Positions 27,281 through 35,917 of a DNA stretch of 64,000 bases are shown piece by piece; within the stretch, counting starts at the first letter, position 1; each line of letters opens with the position of its first letter. The stretch is from positions 62,001 through 126,000 of the forward strand of contig VXSB01000013.1 in the NCBI GenBank assembly GCA_009838175.1, read 5' to 3'. This stretch comes from Chloroflexota bacterium (GTDB lineage: Bacteria > Chloroflexota > Dehalococcoidia > Lucifugimonadales > Lucifugimonadaceae). Under the pieces are notes generated by a model, which was not told the origin of the DNA, searched no databases, and was given only the letters and a program-made list of their open reading frames with translations. Both the position numbers and the translations under genes were made by a program.

Positions 27281-27312
27281 CGCCCCTCGGTCTCGCATCG
27301 AGGGGCGTTTTT
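27281..27312 (+). terminator. Rho-independent terminator after binding-protein copy 2
   Basis: Stem CGCCCCTCG (27281-27289) / CGAGGGGCG (27299-27307) followed by TTTTT. An AAAAAA run precedes the stem. The stem is the same as in the terminator of copy 1, so the terminator was probably duplicated with the gene. Confidence 0.88.
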
Positions 27313-27375
27313 GCTCATTCTCGCCATTGCCGATGGTTATCGATCTCGTTGCATCTAAAATCGCGTGCAGAGCTA

Positions 27376-30048
27376 ATGACCACTTCTGACACCCAAACCA
27401 CCTCTAACTCCGCGCGCCCCAAATCGCGTCGCGGCACAGGCCGCCGCTTATCCCCTGGTCGCCGTCAATATCTCCAATTCAAAGCGAAATACGCCGATTC
27501 TCTCCTCCTGTTCCGCATGGGCGACTTCTATGAATGCTTCGACGAAGATGCTCGTACACTCTCCAAACTCCTCGACGTAGCACTCACATCCCGCGACGTC
27601 GGAGGTGGACAAAAATCAGCTCTCGCCGGCATCCCTTACCACTCTCTAGACACCCACATCGGCCGCCTAGTCGCATCTGGTCTCAAAATCGCCATCGCCG
27701 AGCAAACAACCTCCGAGCCGAACTCCGAAGGCATCGTCGATAGGGCAGTAGTCCGCGTTGTCACCCCCGGCACCGTTCTCGATCAATCTCTTCTCGAACA
27801 GTCCAAGCACAACTACCTTGCTGCCTGTGTCATCGAAGCCAGCAACGCCGGCCTCGCATGGCTCGAAGCATCCACCGGCGAATTCGCCGCAATGGAACTG
27901 CCAGCCGCAAACATCATCGACTACATCGAACGCCTCGAACCCGCCGAAATCCTCGTCGACACGGACACCCGAATCCTCCTCGAAGACATCACCAAGAACG
28001 ATACCTCCCGCAAATCCGCCCTATCCAAAACCGTCATACGATCCCTAGACGAATCCACCCTTGACCCAGAACTGGCCGCCGACAGCCTCAAATCCCACTT
28101 CAACACCGACACCCTCGAAGCCTTCGAACTCGAAAACCAACCCCTAGCAACCATCGCCGCCGCATCTGCCATCGACTTCCTCGCCCAGACCCAGATCGGA
28201 CGCCTCCCATTCATCACAACACTCCGACGACATCGCCCTGACCGCTACATGTACATCCCCGCGGCCGCTCTCCGCGACCTTGAAGTCCTAACTCCCACAG
28301 TAGAAGGCGGTCCAACCCTTCTCAACACACTCGACACAACCCGTACACCCATGGGCGCACGCCTTCTACGCGACTGGCTATCCGCACCATTAACCGATCT
28401 AAACGAACTTAACACCCGCCAATTAGCAGTCAACACTCTCTACAACGACTCAACCCTCCGATCATCGCTGGATCAACACCTAACCGGAATCCCCGATCTA
28501 GCCAGACTCGTCAACCGCCTAACACTCGGTCAATCCGAACCACGCGAACTTCGACAACTCTTCCGAGGCCTCGACAAAGCACCCGAACTCCGCCAACTTA
28601 CCACTAACCGAGACACTGGAGCGTCTATCTCCCGCCTCTTCGACGGCGTCTCATCCCACGACGAAGTCCGCGATCTGATCGACCGCGCAATCGTCGAAGA
28701 TCCGCCTTTCCGCATCTCCGACGGCGGCATGATCAAAGCCGACTTCGACCACGACTTGGACGTACTCCGCTCAACCGCATCCCGAGCCCGCTCCGCAATC
28801 GCATCTATCGAAGCCAAAGCACGCCAAGACTACGACATCCCAAACCTACGTGTCAGCCACAACCGCGTCTTCGGCTACTACATCGAAGTCTCCCGCTCGC
28901 ACCTCTCAAAAGTCCCCCCAGAATTCGAACGCAAACAGACCCTTGTCAATGCCGAACGCTTCATCACTCCCGAGCTGAAAGACCTCGAAAACCAAGTCCT
29001 CCGCGCCGTCGACCAGATATCGGAACTCGAACAATCTATATACCGCCGCGTCTGCCAGCAAGTAGCCGAACACGCCGCCGCCATCATGCGCACCGCATCG
29101 GCCATCGCCAACATCGACGTCTGCCTTGCACTCGCCCGAATCGCCGCCGAAAACGACTGGACACTACCGTTCCTGGACAACGGCGATCTCCTCAAAATCG
29201 AAGACGGACGCCACCCCGTAGTCGAAAACGTCCTCGGCTACGGACGCTTCGTACCCAACGACCTCAACGCCTCAAACTCCGAGAACCAGCTTCTCATCAT
29301 CACCGGACCCAACATGTCCGGCAAGTCCACCTACATCCGACAAGCGGCCATCCTCACCATACTCGCTCAGATCGGCAGCTTCGTCCCCGCCAAGTTCGCC
29401 CGCGTCGGCATCGTAGACCGCATCTTCACACGCATCGGCATCTCCGACGACATCGCCGGCGGACGCTCCACATTCATGGTCGAAATGGTCGAGACCGCCA
29501 GCATCCTCAACCAGGCAACACCCCGCTCCCTAGCCATCCTCGACGAAATCGGACGCGGCACCTCCACCTACGACGGACTAGCCATCGCCCGCTCCGTCGC
29601 CGAATTCATCCACAACAGCCCCGCGTTAGGCTGCAAAACCCTCTTCGCAACTCACTACCACGAGATGACCGAACTCGGCGAAACCCTACCACGCGCCAAC
29701 AACCTCCGAGTAGCCGTAGCCGAAGAGGGCGAATCCATCCAATTCCTCTACCGCATAGTCCAAGGCGGCGCCGACCGCTCTTATGGCATCCACGTAGCCC
29801 AACTCGCCGGAATGCCCGCACCAGTAGTAGAACGCGCCCGAGAACTCCTAACCGAACTAGAAAATCACACCAACAGCACTCTCACCCCGGCACCCGCATC
29901 CGACCACCTCCAACTAGACCTCTTCAACACCCCCAGCAACACCGACTTCCTGCGCTCGATCTCCGAAATCGACACAGATAACCTCACGCCGATCGAAGCG
30001 TTGAACAGGCTTTACGAGCTCAAACAAGCGGCCCAAAAAGAGCTATGA
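27376..30048 (+). CDS. mutS: DNA mismatch repair protein MutS
   Basis: Mismatch recognition ATPase, 890 residues. The N-terminal mismatch-binding motif is FRMGDFYECFDEDA (Phe-x-Glu wedge in DFYE), then connector, core (FGYYIEVSRSHLSKVP) and clamp regions. The ATPase has Walker A ITGPNMSGKST near 642-652, Walker B AILDEIGRGTSTYDGLA and the conserved ATHYHEMTEL. The C-terminal region is short. The ATG at 27376 was preferred to an upstream TTG at 27349. The last four bases overlap a small open frame. mutL is not in the window. Confidence 0.97.
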   Translation: MTTSDTQTTSNSARPKSRRGTGRRLSPGRRQYLQFKAKYADSLLLFRMGDFYECFDEDARTLSKLLDVALTSRDVGGGQKSALAGIPYHSLDTHIGRLVASGLKIAIAEQTTSEPNSEGIVDRAVVRVVTPGTVLDQSLLEQSKHNYLAACVIEASNAGLAWLEASTGEFAAMELPAANIIDYIERLEPAEILVDTDTRILLEDITKNDTSRKSALSKTVIRSLDESTLDPELAADSLKSHFNTDTLEAFELENQPLATIAAASAIDFLAQTQIGRLPFITTLRRHRPDRYMYIPAAALRDLEVLTPTVEGGPTLLNTLDTTRTPMGARLLRDWLSAPLTDLNELNTRQLAVNTLYNDSTLRSSLDQHLTGIPDLARLVNRLTLGQSEPRELRQLFRGLDKAPELRQLTTNRDTGASISRLFDGVSSHDEVRDLIDRAIVEDPPFRISDGGMIKADFDHDLDVLRSTASRARSAIASIEAKARQDYDIPNLRVSHNRVFGYYIEVSRSHLSKVPPEFERKQTLVNAERFITPELKDLENQVLRAVDQISELEQSIYRRVCQQVAEHAAAIMRTASAIANIDVCLALARIAAENDWTLPFLDNGDLLKIEDGRHPVVENVLGYGRFVPNDLNASNSENQLLIITGPNMSGKSTYIRQAAILTILAQIGSFVPAKFARVGIVDRIFTRIGISDDIAGGRSTFMVEMVETASILNQATPRSLAILDEIGRGTSTYDGLAIARSVAEFIHNSPALGCKTLFATHYHEMTELGETLPRANNLRVAVAEEGESIQFLYRIVQGGADRSYGIHVAQLAGMPAPVVERARELLTELENHTNSTLTPAPASDHLQLDLFNTPSNTDFLRSISEIDTDNLTPIEALNRLYELKQAAQKEL

Positions 30049-30296
30049 TCGTACGCATGTCACGCATCATGCAATTGCTATTCCGTCGGCTATCTAAAGA
30101 CCGTTCGCAATCGTTCGCATCGCGGTGGAGGGGAAAATTTAAGCCGTCGCGTCGAAACGATGAGCGTTACAACGCGCTCGCCAAAAATACCTCGATTGAT
30201 CATTCTCGTTTGAGATTCACCATCTGCAATCCGATCGACACGCCAGATTCTTCCAGTGATGTCTGGTCAGTCATCGGACAACACCAACCCGGATAG
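30045..30296 (+). CDS. Small basic protein of unknown function
   Basis: 83 residues, rich in Arg and Ser, with no recognised domain. The ATG overlaps the mutS stop (ATGA), which suggests possible translational coupling, and it ends three bases before the next small gene. Codon use is less biased than in mutS. It may be a real gene or only a chance frame between mutS and the helix-turn-helix gene. Confidence 0.3.
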   Translation: MIVRMSRIMQLLFRRLSKDRSQSFASRWRGKFKPSRRNDERYNALAKNTSIDHSRLRFTICNPIDTPDSSSDVWSVIGQHQPG

Positions 30297-30299
30297 CCA

Positions 30300-30662
30300 A
30301 TGAACGCGAAGAACAAACATTTGAGCGTCAAGTCTCGAAAGATTCTTGACTTGATCTCAAAGGGTCACAGTTACGAACAAATCTTGTTGATTGATGATGC
30401 CGTCACATACTTCGATATATTCGATGCAGCGAACGAAGCACTAGAGTTAGATGGAAAAGATGGAAACGATTACCATGATCGCTTGGCGGAAATCCGCAAT
30501 CGGCATCCGCGTGCCTATGAGAAATGGACTAACGATGAAGAAGCAGAGTTGGATAGGTTATTCACCGCTGATCCCAACATTGAACGTATCGCCGAACGGT
30601 TACAACGCCAACCATCTGCGATACGAAGTCGATTAAGAACGCTGGGATTACTCCAAACTTAA
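30300..30662 (+). CDS. Small DNA-binding protein with C-terminal helix-turn-helix
   Basis: 120 residues in two parts. Residues 5-50 (KSRKILDLISKGHSYEQIL, then DIFDAANEAL) resemble a DUF433/antitoxin-like module. Residues 65-120 (HPRAYEKWTNDEEAELDRLF, then IERIAERLQRQPSAIRSRL) match the C-terminal WTxxEDxxL helix-turn-helix module that occurs on helicases and other bacterial proteins and has the look of a SANT/Myb-like DNA-binding unit. Good coding quality and an ATG right after the previous frame. Role unknown; transcriptional regulation or recruitment to DNA is inferred. Confidence 0.6.
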   Translation: MNAKNKHLSVKSRKILDLISKGHSYEQILLIDDAVTYFDIFDAANEALELDGKDGNDYHDRLAEIRNRHPRAYEKWTNDEEAELDRLFTADPNIERIAERLQRQPSAIRSRLRTLGLLQT

Positions 30663-30687
30663 ACCTGTAACAGAAAGCCAACCCACC

Positions 30688-31842
30688 ATGATCATCACCG
30701 ACATCAAAGTCACAACCTTCACATACACCTCCAACACCGTCCAAGACACCGACGGTCACACCCACCCCGGCGACCCTCACGAGGCCACCACCGCGCTCCT
30801 AACCATCACCACCGAAGACGGTACCAGCGGATACACCTTCGGCTCACCCGATGCCCTCCGCCCCGTTATGATGGACAACTTCATCCGCAAAGTCCTCATG
30901 GGTCAGGACGCCACCGACCGCGAGCGACTCTGGCAGGCCATGGCACGCTGGCAGCGGGGCAGCGGCGGCGCGTTCAATGACCGCTCACTCGGTCTCGCCG
31001 AACTCGCTCTCTGGGACTGGTTCGGACGCAAGATCGACATGCCCGTATGGAAGATCCTCGGCGGTATGCGCGACAAAGTCCCCGCATACGGCTCCACCAT
31101 GTGCGGCGACGAGATACCGAACGGTCTCTCTACTCCAGACGAATACGGACAGTTCGCCGAATGGCTCATCCAGCGCGGCTACCCCGCCATCAAGCTCCAC
31201 ACCTGGATGCCGCCCGTATCCTTCGCACCCTCCGTCAAGATGGACATCGCAGCCTGCGCCGCCGTCCGTGAAGCCGTCGGACCCGACATCCCCCTCATGC
31301 TCGACGCCAACCACTGGTACTCCCGCACCGAAGCCTACGAACTCGGCAGAGGCATCCAAGACCTCAACTACTACTGGTATGAGGAGATGATGGACGAGCA
31401 CTCCATGTCCTCATACGTCTGGCTAGCCGACAACCTCGACATCCCCATCCTCGGCCCCGAATTCGTCGAAGGCAAGTTCCACTCCCGCGCCGAATGGGCC
31501 ATCCACGGAGCCGCCGACATCCTCCGCACCGGCGTCCTCGACGTCGGAGGCATCGGACCCTCAATGAAGATCTGCCACCTCGCCGAAGCCCTCAACATGG
31601 ACTGCGAAATCCACGGCGGAGGCCCCGGCAACCTCGCCGTCCTAGGCGGCTTCTTCAACGGACGCTGGTACGAACGCGGCCTCCTACACCCCTTCGTAGA
31701 CTACGACCAACCACCCGAATACCTAAACTCAATCATCGACCCCATGGGCCCCGACGGCCTAATCCACATGCCCACCACCCCCGGCCTAGGCGAAGAGATC
31801 AACTTCAACTGGATCGCAGATCACACCATCAGCGAGCACTAA
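30688..31842 (+). CDS. Enolase-superfamily enzyme (mandelate racemase/muconate-lactonizing type)
   Basis: 384 residues. N-terminal capping domain to about 125, then an (alpha/beta)7-beta barrel. Metal ligands are visible as MLDANHWY (Asp), YYWYEEMMDE (Glu) and GPEFVEG (Glu); candidate acid/base residues are the Lys of PAIKLHTW and the His of CEIHGGGPGN, with VLDVGGIGPSMK between. The K-x-H pattern and a C-terminal His resemble sugar-acid dehydratases, but the substrate cannot be read from sequence. Paralogues of this superfamily are abundant in SAR202 Chloroflexota, which fits the taxonomic guess. It stands alone between the small DNA-binding gene and a repeat cluster. Confidence 0.88.
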   Translation: MIITDIKVTTFTYTSNTVQDTDGHTHPGDPHEATTALLTITTEDGTSGYTFGSPDALRPVMMDNFIRKVLMGQDATDRERLWQAMARWQRGSGGAFNDRSLGLAELALWDWFGRKIDMPVWKILGGMRDKVPAYGSTMCGDEIPNGLSTPDEYGQFAEWLIQRGYPAIKLHTWMPPVSFAPSVKMDIAACAAVREAVGPDIPLMLDANHWYSRTEAYELGRGIQDLNYYWYEEMMDEHSMSSYVWLADNLDIPILGPEFVEGKFHSRAEWAIHGAADILRTGVLDVGGIGPSMKICHLAEALNMDCEIHGGGPGNLAVLGGFFNGRWYERGLLHPFVDYDQPPEYLNSIIDPMGPDGLIHMPTTPGLGEEINFNWIADHTISEH

Positions 31843-31850
31843 AACAAAAT

Positions 31851-31978
31851 CGCCCCTTTCGCGAAGCCCAAAAAAGTCCGACGACAGGGCGCGGGAGCGA
31901 AGCGACAGCGGGGGATGCCCATCGCTACAACCCAATGATTCCCTCTCCCCTCCGTGGGAGAGGGCTAGGGTGAGGGGG
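31851..31978. repeat. Two dispersed repeats (families C and B) downstream of the enolase gene
   Basis: Family C, 31851-31920: CGCCCCTTTCGCGAAGCCC ... GGAGCGAAGCGACAG, ending GGGGGATGCCC. Family B, 31940-31977: CCCTCTCC...GGGAGAGGG followed by CTAGGGTGAGGG. Copies of family C are at 40792-40849 and 42681-42742, of family B at 42217-42250. The remaining part of the gap 31843-32085 shows nothing else. Confidence 0.75.
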
Positions 31979-32085
31979 ACGCGGCGAGCGTAGGGGGGTC
32001 ATACCCGATCCATGCCTGAACGGCCGCCCAAACAACCACATCCACCCATCACAGCCCATCATTACAAAATCACAGCAATCATAGT

Positions 32086-35000
32086 TCAAATCTTCCGCCG
32101 CCAAACCACCACAACCCCCAAAACCCCAACCAACACCGTCAAGCCGATCAGCGCCATCCACAGCACCACCGTCTGAGACGGCGGTGCCCAACCGCCTGTG
32201 TCCGGCGATCCAGTCCCGTCGAAAGGCTCCGGCACTGCCGTCGGCACCGGCCTAGGAGCCCCAGCCGTGCCAACCGCCACCGTGGCGGGCACCGTGCTCA
32301 AATGTCCGCAGACCTTGGTCCCTGATGCCGTAATGCGCACCCGGCTCGAGAGGATCGTCAGCGAATCGTCGGAGTCCATAGCCACCATCGCCACCTCGGA
32401 GATGTTCGAGCTAAGTTCCGCCGGCAGCGGAACGCAGACATCAAGGACATCGTTCAACTCGTACGACTCCTCCACGCGCCAACCAGACGCGTCTACAGCC
32501 GTTATGGCATACCAGTCGCCGCCCAGCGTGTATCTCCCATAGGTCATACCCTCGTTCGACGCCGGACCGACCTCGGATATCCGCAGTCCGATCATGTCGT
32601 AGTCGGGAACCGCGCCAGCACCTGCAGTCAGCGATGCCGACTCGTGGACGAACGCACCGCCGCTAACCGGCGTGAACACCTCGTACTGCAATCCGTCGGA
32701 GTCCGCCAAGATGTGTGGTATCTCGCCCTCCGGGTTGCGCGGGTCCAGCGTCGCAGTCTCGATTTGCGAAGAGCGAAGCGCGGTGACCTCGAAAACCGCG
32801 GTGCAACGATCCTGGGCCTCTTCCTCCGTCTCGAAGCTCTGCTTGGGCAGGCACTCTGTCCCTGGGTCCAAGCTGACGGTGATGCGGAACCGGCCGGGGC
32901 TGTCCGGCGCGATGTACAGGCCACGTCTGCCGTCTAGAGTACTGGTTCTAGTGCGGTCGTTCCTGCTCGATTCGGTTCCCACCAATTGGCCGACCGTGCC
33001 GCCCGGCTGCGCACCGAACTCCTCCAACGTCCAGTCAAACGTCACATCCGAACGATCGCCCAATGAATCATCCCGCAAATCCTGTCGGCCGTAGACCTCT
33101 ACCGCCAGCCGCACAACTGAACCGCCCTTCAGGCTAACCTCACTGATCGAAGGCTCGATACGCAGGATCCGAACAGGTTCCGTAATTGGCGGCCTGACGA
33201 CGGCGACCGGTTCCGGCGGTAACGGCACCGTCCCCTCGACGCTACTCGACCAAGGGCCGCTGTAGTCCTGATCGTTGACCGCGCGTATGCGGTACTCGTG
33301 AATGTCGCCAAGCTCCACGTTCCAGTCGAGGTACTCAACCGACACCGGTTCCGAGTCGGCATCCGGGGCGTCGACCAAGTCGTGGTAAACAGGATCCAGC
33401 ACCTTCGCTACGGTCTCCCAAGGGTTGGTCCGCCTTTGCACATCGTAATGAGTGACCTGCCGACCGTTCACCTCGGTAACCGGGGCCCACGTGACTCGGA
33501 TGGCGGTAATGGCTTCCGTTGCGGGCATGGCAGGCAGGGCGGCGCCCGTGCCAGCCCTGGCGTTGATGGTGGCACTGTTGTTACCGGGCTTGTAGTCGTA
33601 CACCGGCACCGAATTCCAGCTGGCGTTGGTCACGGCCTCGCAGGCAGCTTGCGTGGTATGCTCGAGGTCCCCGGGATTATCTTTAGGCCCGACGCAGACC
33701 TCGTAGTTCTTCGCGCTGGCAATCCTTACGCTGGCGGAGTCTCCCGCGGACGCCCCCAGCACCAGAGTCGGTTCGGACATCCCCGCGGGCCTGTAGTAGT
33801 CCCTGAGCCTCAATCTGTCTATGCTCCACACGCCGGTAGAGCTGTTGTAGCTGCCATGGCTGATGTGGATTACCTCCGCCTCGGTAGGCAGCCCGGTTAT
33901 CCGCGCGCCGCCCGACGGTTCGTCCGGTCCATTGTTGACGGCGACTATCGTGAGTGCATCCCGGTTGGGGGGAACGTGGGAACTTGCGCCTCCGTCTCGC
34001 ACCTCCAGCTCCGCCATCGGGCCGACGTGGAAAGTGTAAGTCTCGGTGGCGCAGAAGCTCTGGTTGACGGGGGGATCGGAGGTGTTAGGTTCGCAGTCTT
34101 CTTCGCCATCAAGGGTGGCGCGAGTAAGTTTCGCCGTGAATTGCAACTTATATGTGCCGAGTTTCTCGAATTCGGCGGTATACTCAAACGGGCCGTTGCC
34201 TGTTGCTCCAGGGTCATAACCCACCGTGTCTTCGGCCATCCACCCAACCTCCGAGGTCATCTTGTAGGTGATCTCGGAGGTGTCGCCTTCGAAAGCTCGA
34301 ATATGTACCTTGCCGGGAGGTGCTCCGCCGTTGGGCCCGCTGGCAGCAAAACCATCGCGCAGATTGCTCCAATCCGCGCTGACAGCGTTGATTTCGCTGG
34401 CGTCCCATATCACCGGGATTTGCCAAGAAACTATATCGCCACCATTGACGCTATTAGCGTGGCTATCGTACTCTCTGTTCGACTTATCCGGAGAATGAAC
34501 CAAGGCAGTTCCGGGCCCCAAATTTTGTTTTGTTCCGCCGATCTCGCCGATCGCCCGAATCCGCACATCGTCGGAATTGTCGCAAGGCGAGTTCGAGTTG
34601 CCAACGCAAGGGTAGATATTGAAGTGGCTGCTCACGGACGTCTCGGTCGATGCTAAGCACAGTTTCGCTACGTTGTCCGATACGTCGTCGTCTCTGGGTC
34701 CGGTGCCCGGCGGGGGATTCCCGGTCAGCGTCGCCGTCAGGCACTGCTTATTCACGACTGCGCTACTTGCCACCCTGACCGGCAGAGTCACAGAATTAAT
34801 CGACCCATCGCCAAATTTCAATGTTCCGACAGTGAACTCGCCATTGATGTAACTCACCGAATCTGGCCTGGTCACCACCACGCCGAGTAAGTTCTTGCTG
34901 ACATAACTTGGCGCGCCCGAAACGGACAGACCGTCGGTCAGTTCAATGTCGACCCCCAGGTCAATGGGTAGTAGAAATAAAAGGCCTACCCGCTTATCTG

Positions 35001-35742
35001 CGGCGATGGTGAAATTGACGGTGTCACCCGGCGAAGGGGAAGGGTTGTCCACCGTCACGGCGACTACATAATTTCCCAGCGCCCAACTCCCACCATGACT
35101 GTTGAGTGAGCCGGCGGAATAAGGCACTGACCAGACCCGGGATGTGTTGTTTCCCGGGTTTCTGTCGACGGATGACGTGGTTACCTCTCCGAAAAATTCA
35201 TGCGTGTATTTGCGTTTATCAAAAGCAGGACTGGTTGTTTCCCTAGTCACTATTTCCGTAGTAAACTCTTCACGCTGCAAGCCCCCAAGCGCGGGTATCG
35301 TCCAGCGGAGGCGATAATTGCTGTTCTCCCGGGACCAGCTCCCGACAGGCACCTTTATTGCTTCGGCGTCGCGGTGTGTGTTGAAATAGCCTGAAGCCGT
35401 GGGGTGCACCACATCTACTACGACTTCCACGTCATAAGCGGTCCTGGACCCGTGGTTCACAACGACAATGTCTAGATTCAGACCAAAGTGTGTATCTTCA
35501 TCATCGGGAGCCTCCAGGATCACAGCCACGTCAACGTAGTCGTTGTCACCTCCCTGGGCGCGAGCGACATGCGCGACGAAAAAGGCGACCACCAGCGCGG
35601 CGCAGGTTGCGGCAACAATGCAACAGTCCTGAAGTCTACTTCGAGTGAGTGTCACTTTAGGGATGGCCCCTGCGACAAAGTGCGTGGTCGCTCGCCGACG
35701 GCTCGAGTCACAGTCACCATTTCGAATTTTCAGCCACCACAT
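32086..35742 (-). CDS. Large multidomain surface protein with C-terminal membrane anchor
   Basis: 1218 residues. The first membrane segment (about 39-60, ending AHVARAQG) is a signal peptide. Then come several beta-sandwich modules of CARDB/DUF11 character (for example DYVDVAVILEAPDDEDTHF near 65 and a YTFHVGPMAELEVRDGG module near 590), a fibronectin type III-like domain (about 760-860, ITAIRVTWAPVTEVNGRQV and YRIRAVNDQDYSGPW), and a two-part module (about 890-1165) shared with the protein at 10627-11763. It ends SPDTGGWAPPS, a helix and WRRKI, like a sorting signal without the usual Leu-Pro. The true start may be the GTG 29 codons in. Probably an adhesin or S-layer-like protein; inference. 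Confidence 0.75.
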   Translation of the reverse strand: MWWLKIRNGDCDSSRRRATTHFVAGAIPKVTLTRSRLQDCCIVAATCAALVVAFFVAHVARAQGGDNDYVDVAVILEAPDDEDTHFGLNLDIVVVNHGSRTAYDVEVVVDVVHPTASGYFNTHRDAEAIKVPVGSWSRENSNYRLRWTIPALGGLQREEFTTEIVTRETTSPAFDKRKYTHEFFGEVTTSSVDRNPGNNTSRVWSVPYSAGSLNSHGGSWALGNYVVAVTVDNPSPSPGDTVNFTIAADKRVGLLFLLPIDLGVDIELTDGLSVSGAPSYVSKNLLGVVVTRPDSVSYINGEFTVGTLKFGDGSINSVTLPVRVASSAVVNKQCLTATLTGNPPPGTGPRDDDVSDNVAKLCLASTETSVSSHFNIYPCVGNSNSPCDNSDDVRIRAIGEIGGTKQNLGPGTALVHSPDKSNREYDSHANSVNGGDIVSWQIPVIWDASEINAVSADWSNLRDGFAASGPNGGAPPGKVHIRAFEGDTSEITYKMTSEVGWMAEDTVGYDPGATGNGPFEYTAEFEKLGTYKLQFTAKLTRATLDGEEDCEPNTSDPPVNQSFCATETYTFHVGPMAELEVRDGGASSHVPPNRDALTIVAVNNGPDEPSGGARITGLPTEAEVIHISHGSYNSSTGVWSIDRLRLRDYYRPAGMSEPTLVLGASAGDSASVRIASAKNYEVCVGPKDNPGDLEHTTQAACEAVTNASWNSVPVYDYKPGNNSATINARAGTGAALPAMPATEAITAIRVTWAPVTEVNGRQVTHYDVQRRTNPWETVAKVLDPVYHDLVDAPDADSEPVSVEYLDWNVELGDIHEYRIRAVNDQDYSGPWSSSVEGTVPLPPEPVAVVRPPITEPVRILRIEPSISEVSLKGGSVVRLAVEVYGRQDLRDDSLGDRSDVTFDWTLEEFGAQPGGTVGQLVGTESSRNDRTRTSTLDGRRGLYIAPDSPGRFRITVSLDPGTECLPKQSFETEEEAQDRCTAVFEVTALRSSQIETATLDPRNPEGEIPHILADSDGLQYEVFTPVSGGAFVHESASLTAGAGAVPDYDMIGLRISEVGPASNEGMTYGRYTLGGDWYAITAVDASGWRVEESYELNDVLDVCVPLPAELSSNISEVAMVAMDSDDSLTILSSRVRITASGTKVCGHLSTVPATVAVGTAGAPRPVPTAVPEPFDGTGSPDTGGWAPPSQTVVLWMALIGLTVLVGVLGVVVVWRRKI

Positions 35743-35870
35743 TCAGGCCTTTAGATTCCTCGCTTCGGTCGAAATGACCGGAAAAGGGGACGGTTGCACT
35801 TTAAGGGTCGAGAATGCCAACAAGTAATGCACACATTCCATTTCGTCTTTCGGCTAGAGATGAGTAGCGA

Positions 35871-35898
35871 GAGGGCCCGACTCATGTTTCGGGCCCTC
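35871..35898. terminator. Hairpin between the two minus-strand surface-protein genes
   Basis: GAGGGCCCG / CGGGCCCTC, a perfect 9-bp stem with a 10-base loop, 20 bases downstream of the stop of the gene at 35918-38053. No T run follows on either strand, so termination is uncertain; it could also be a processing site. Confidence 0.45.
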
Positions 35899-35917
35899 AT
35901 CGTTGATCGCAGGTCGC

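Noticed and set aside
33298-34656. 452-codon plus-strand frame inside the 1218-residue surface-protein gene
   Set aside because: Shadow of the minus-strand gene, which has a signal peptide, FN3-like and anchor features; the plus-strand translation is low in structure and has no ribosome site.
35871-35898. Rho-independent terminator with high confidence
   Set aside because: The 9-bp stem is perfect but neither strand has a following T run.
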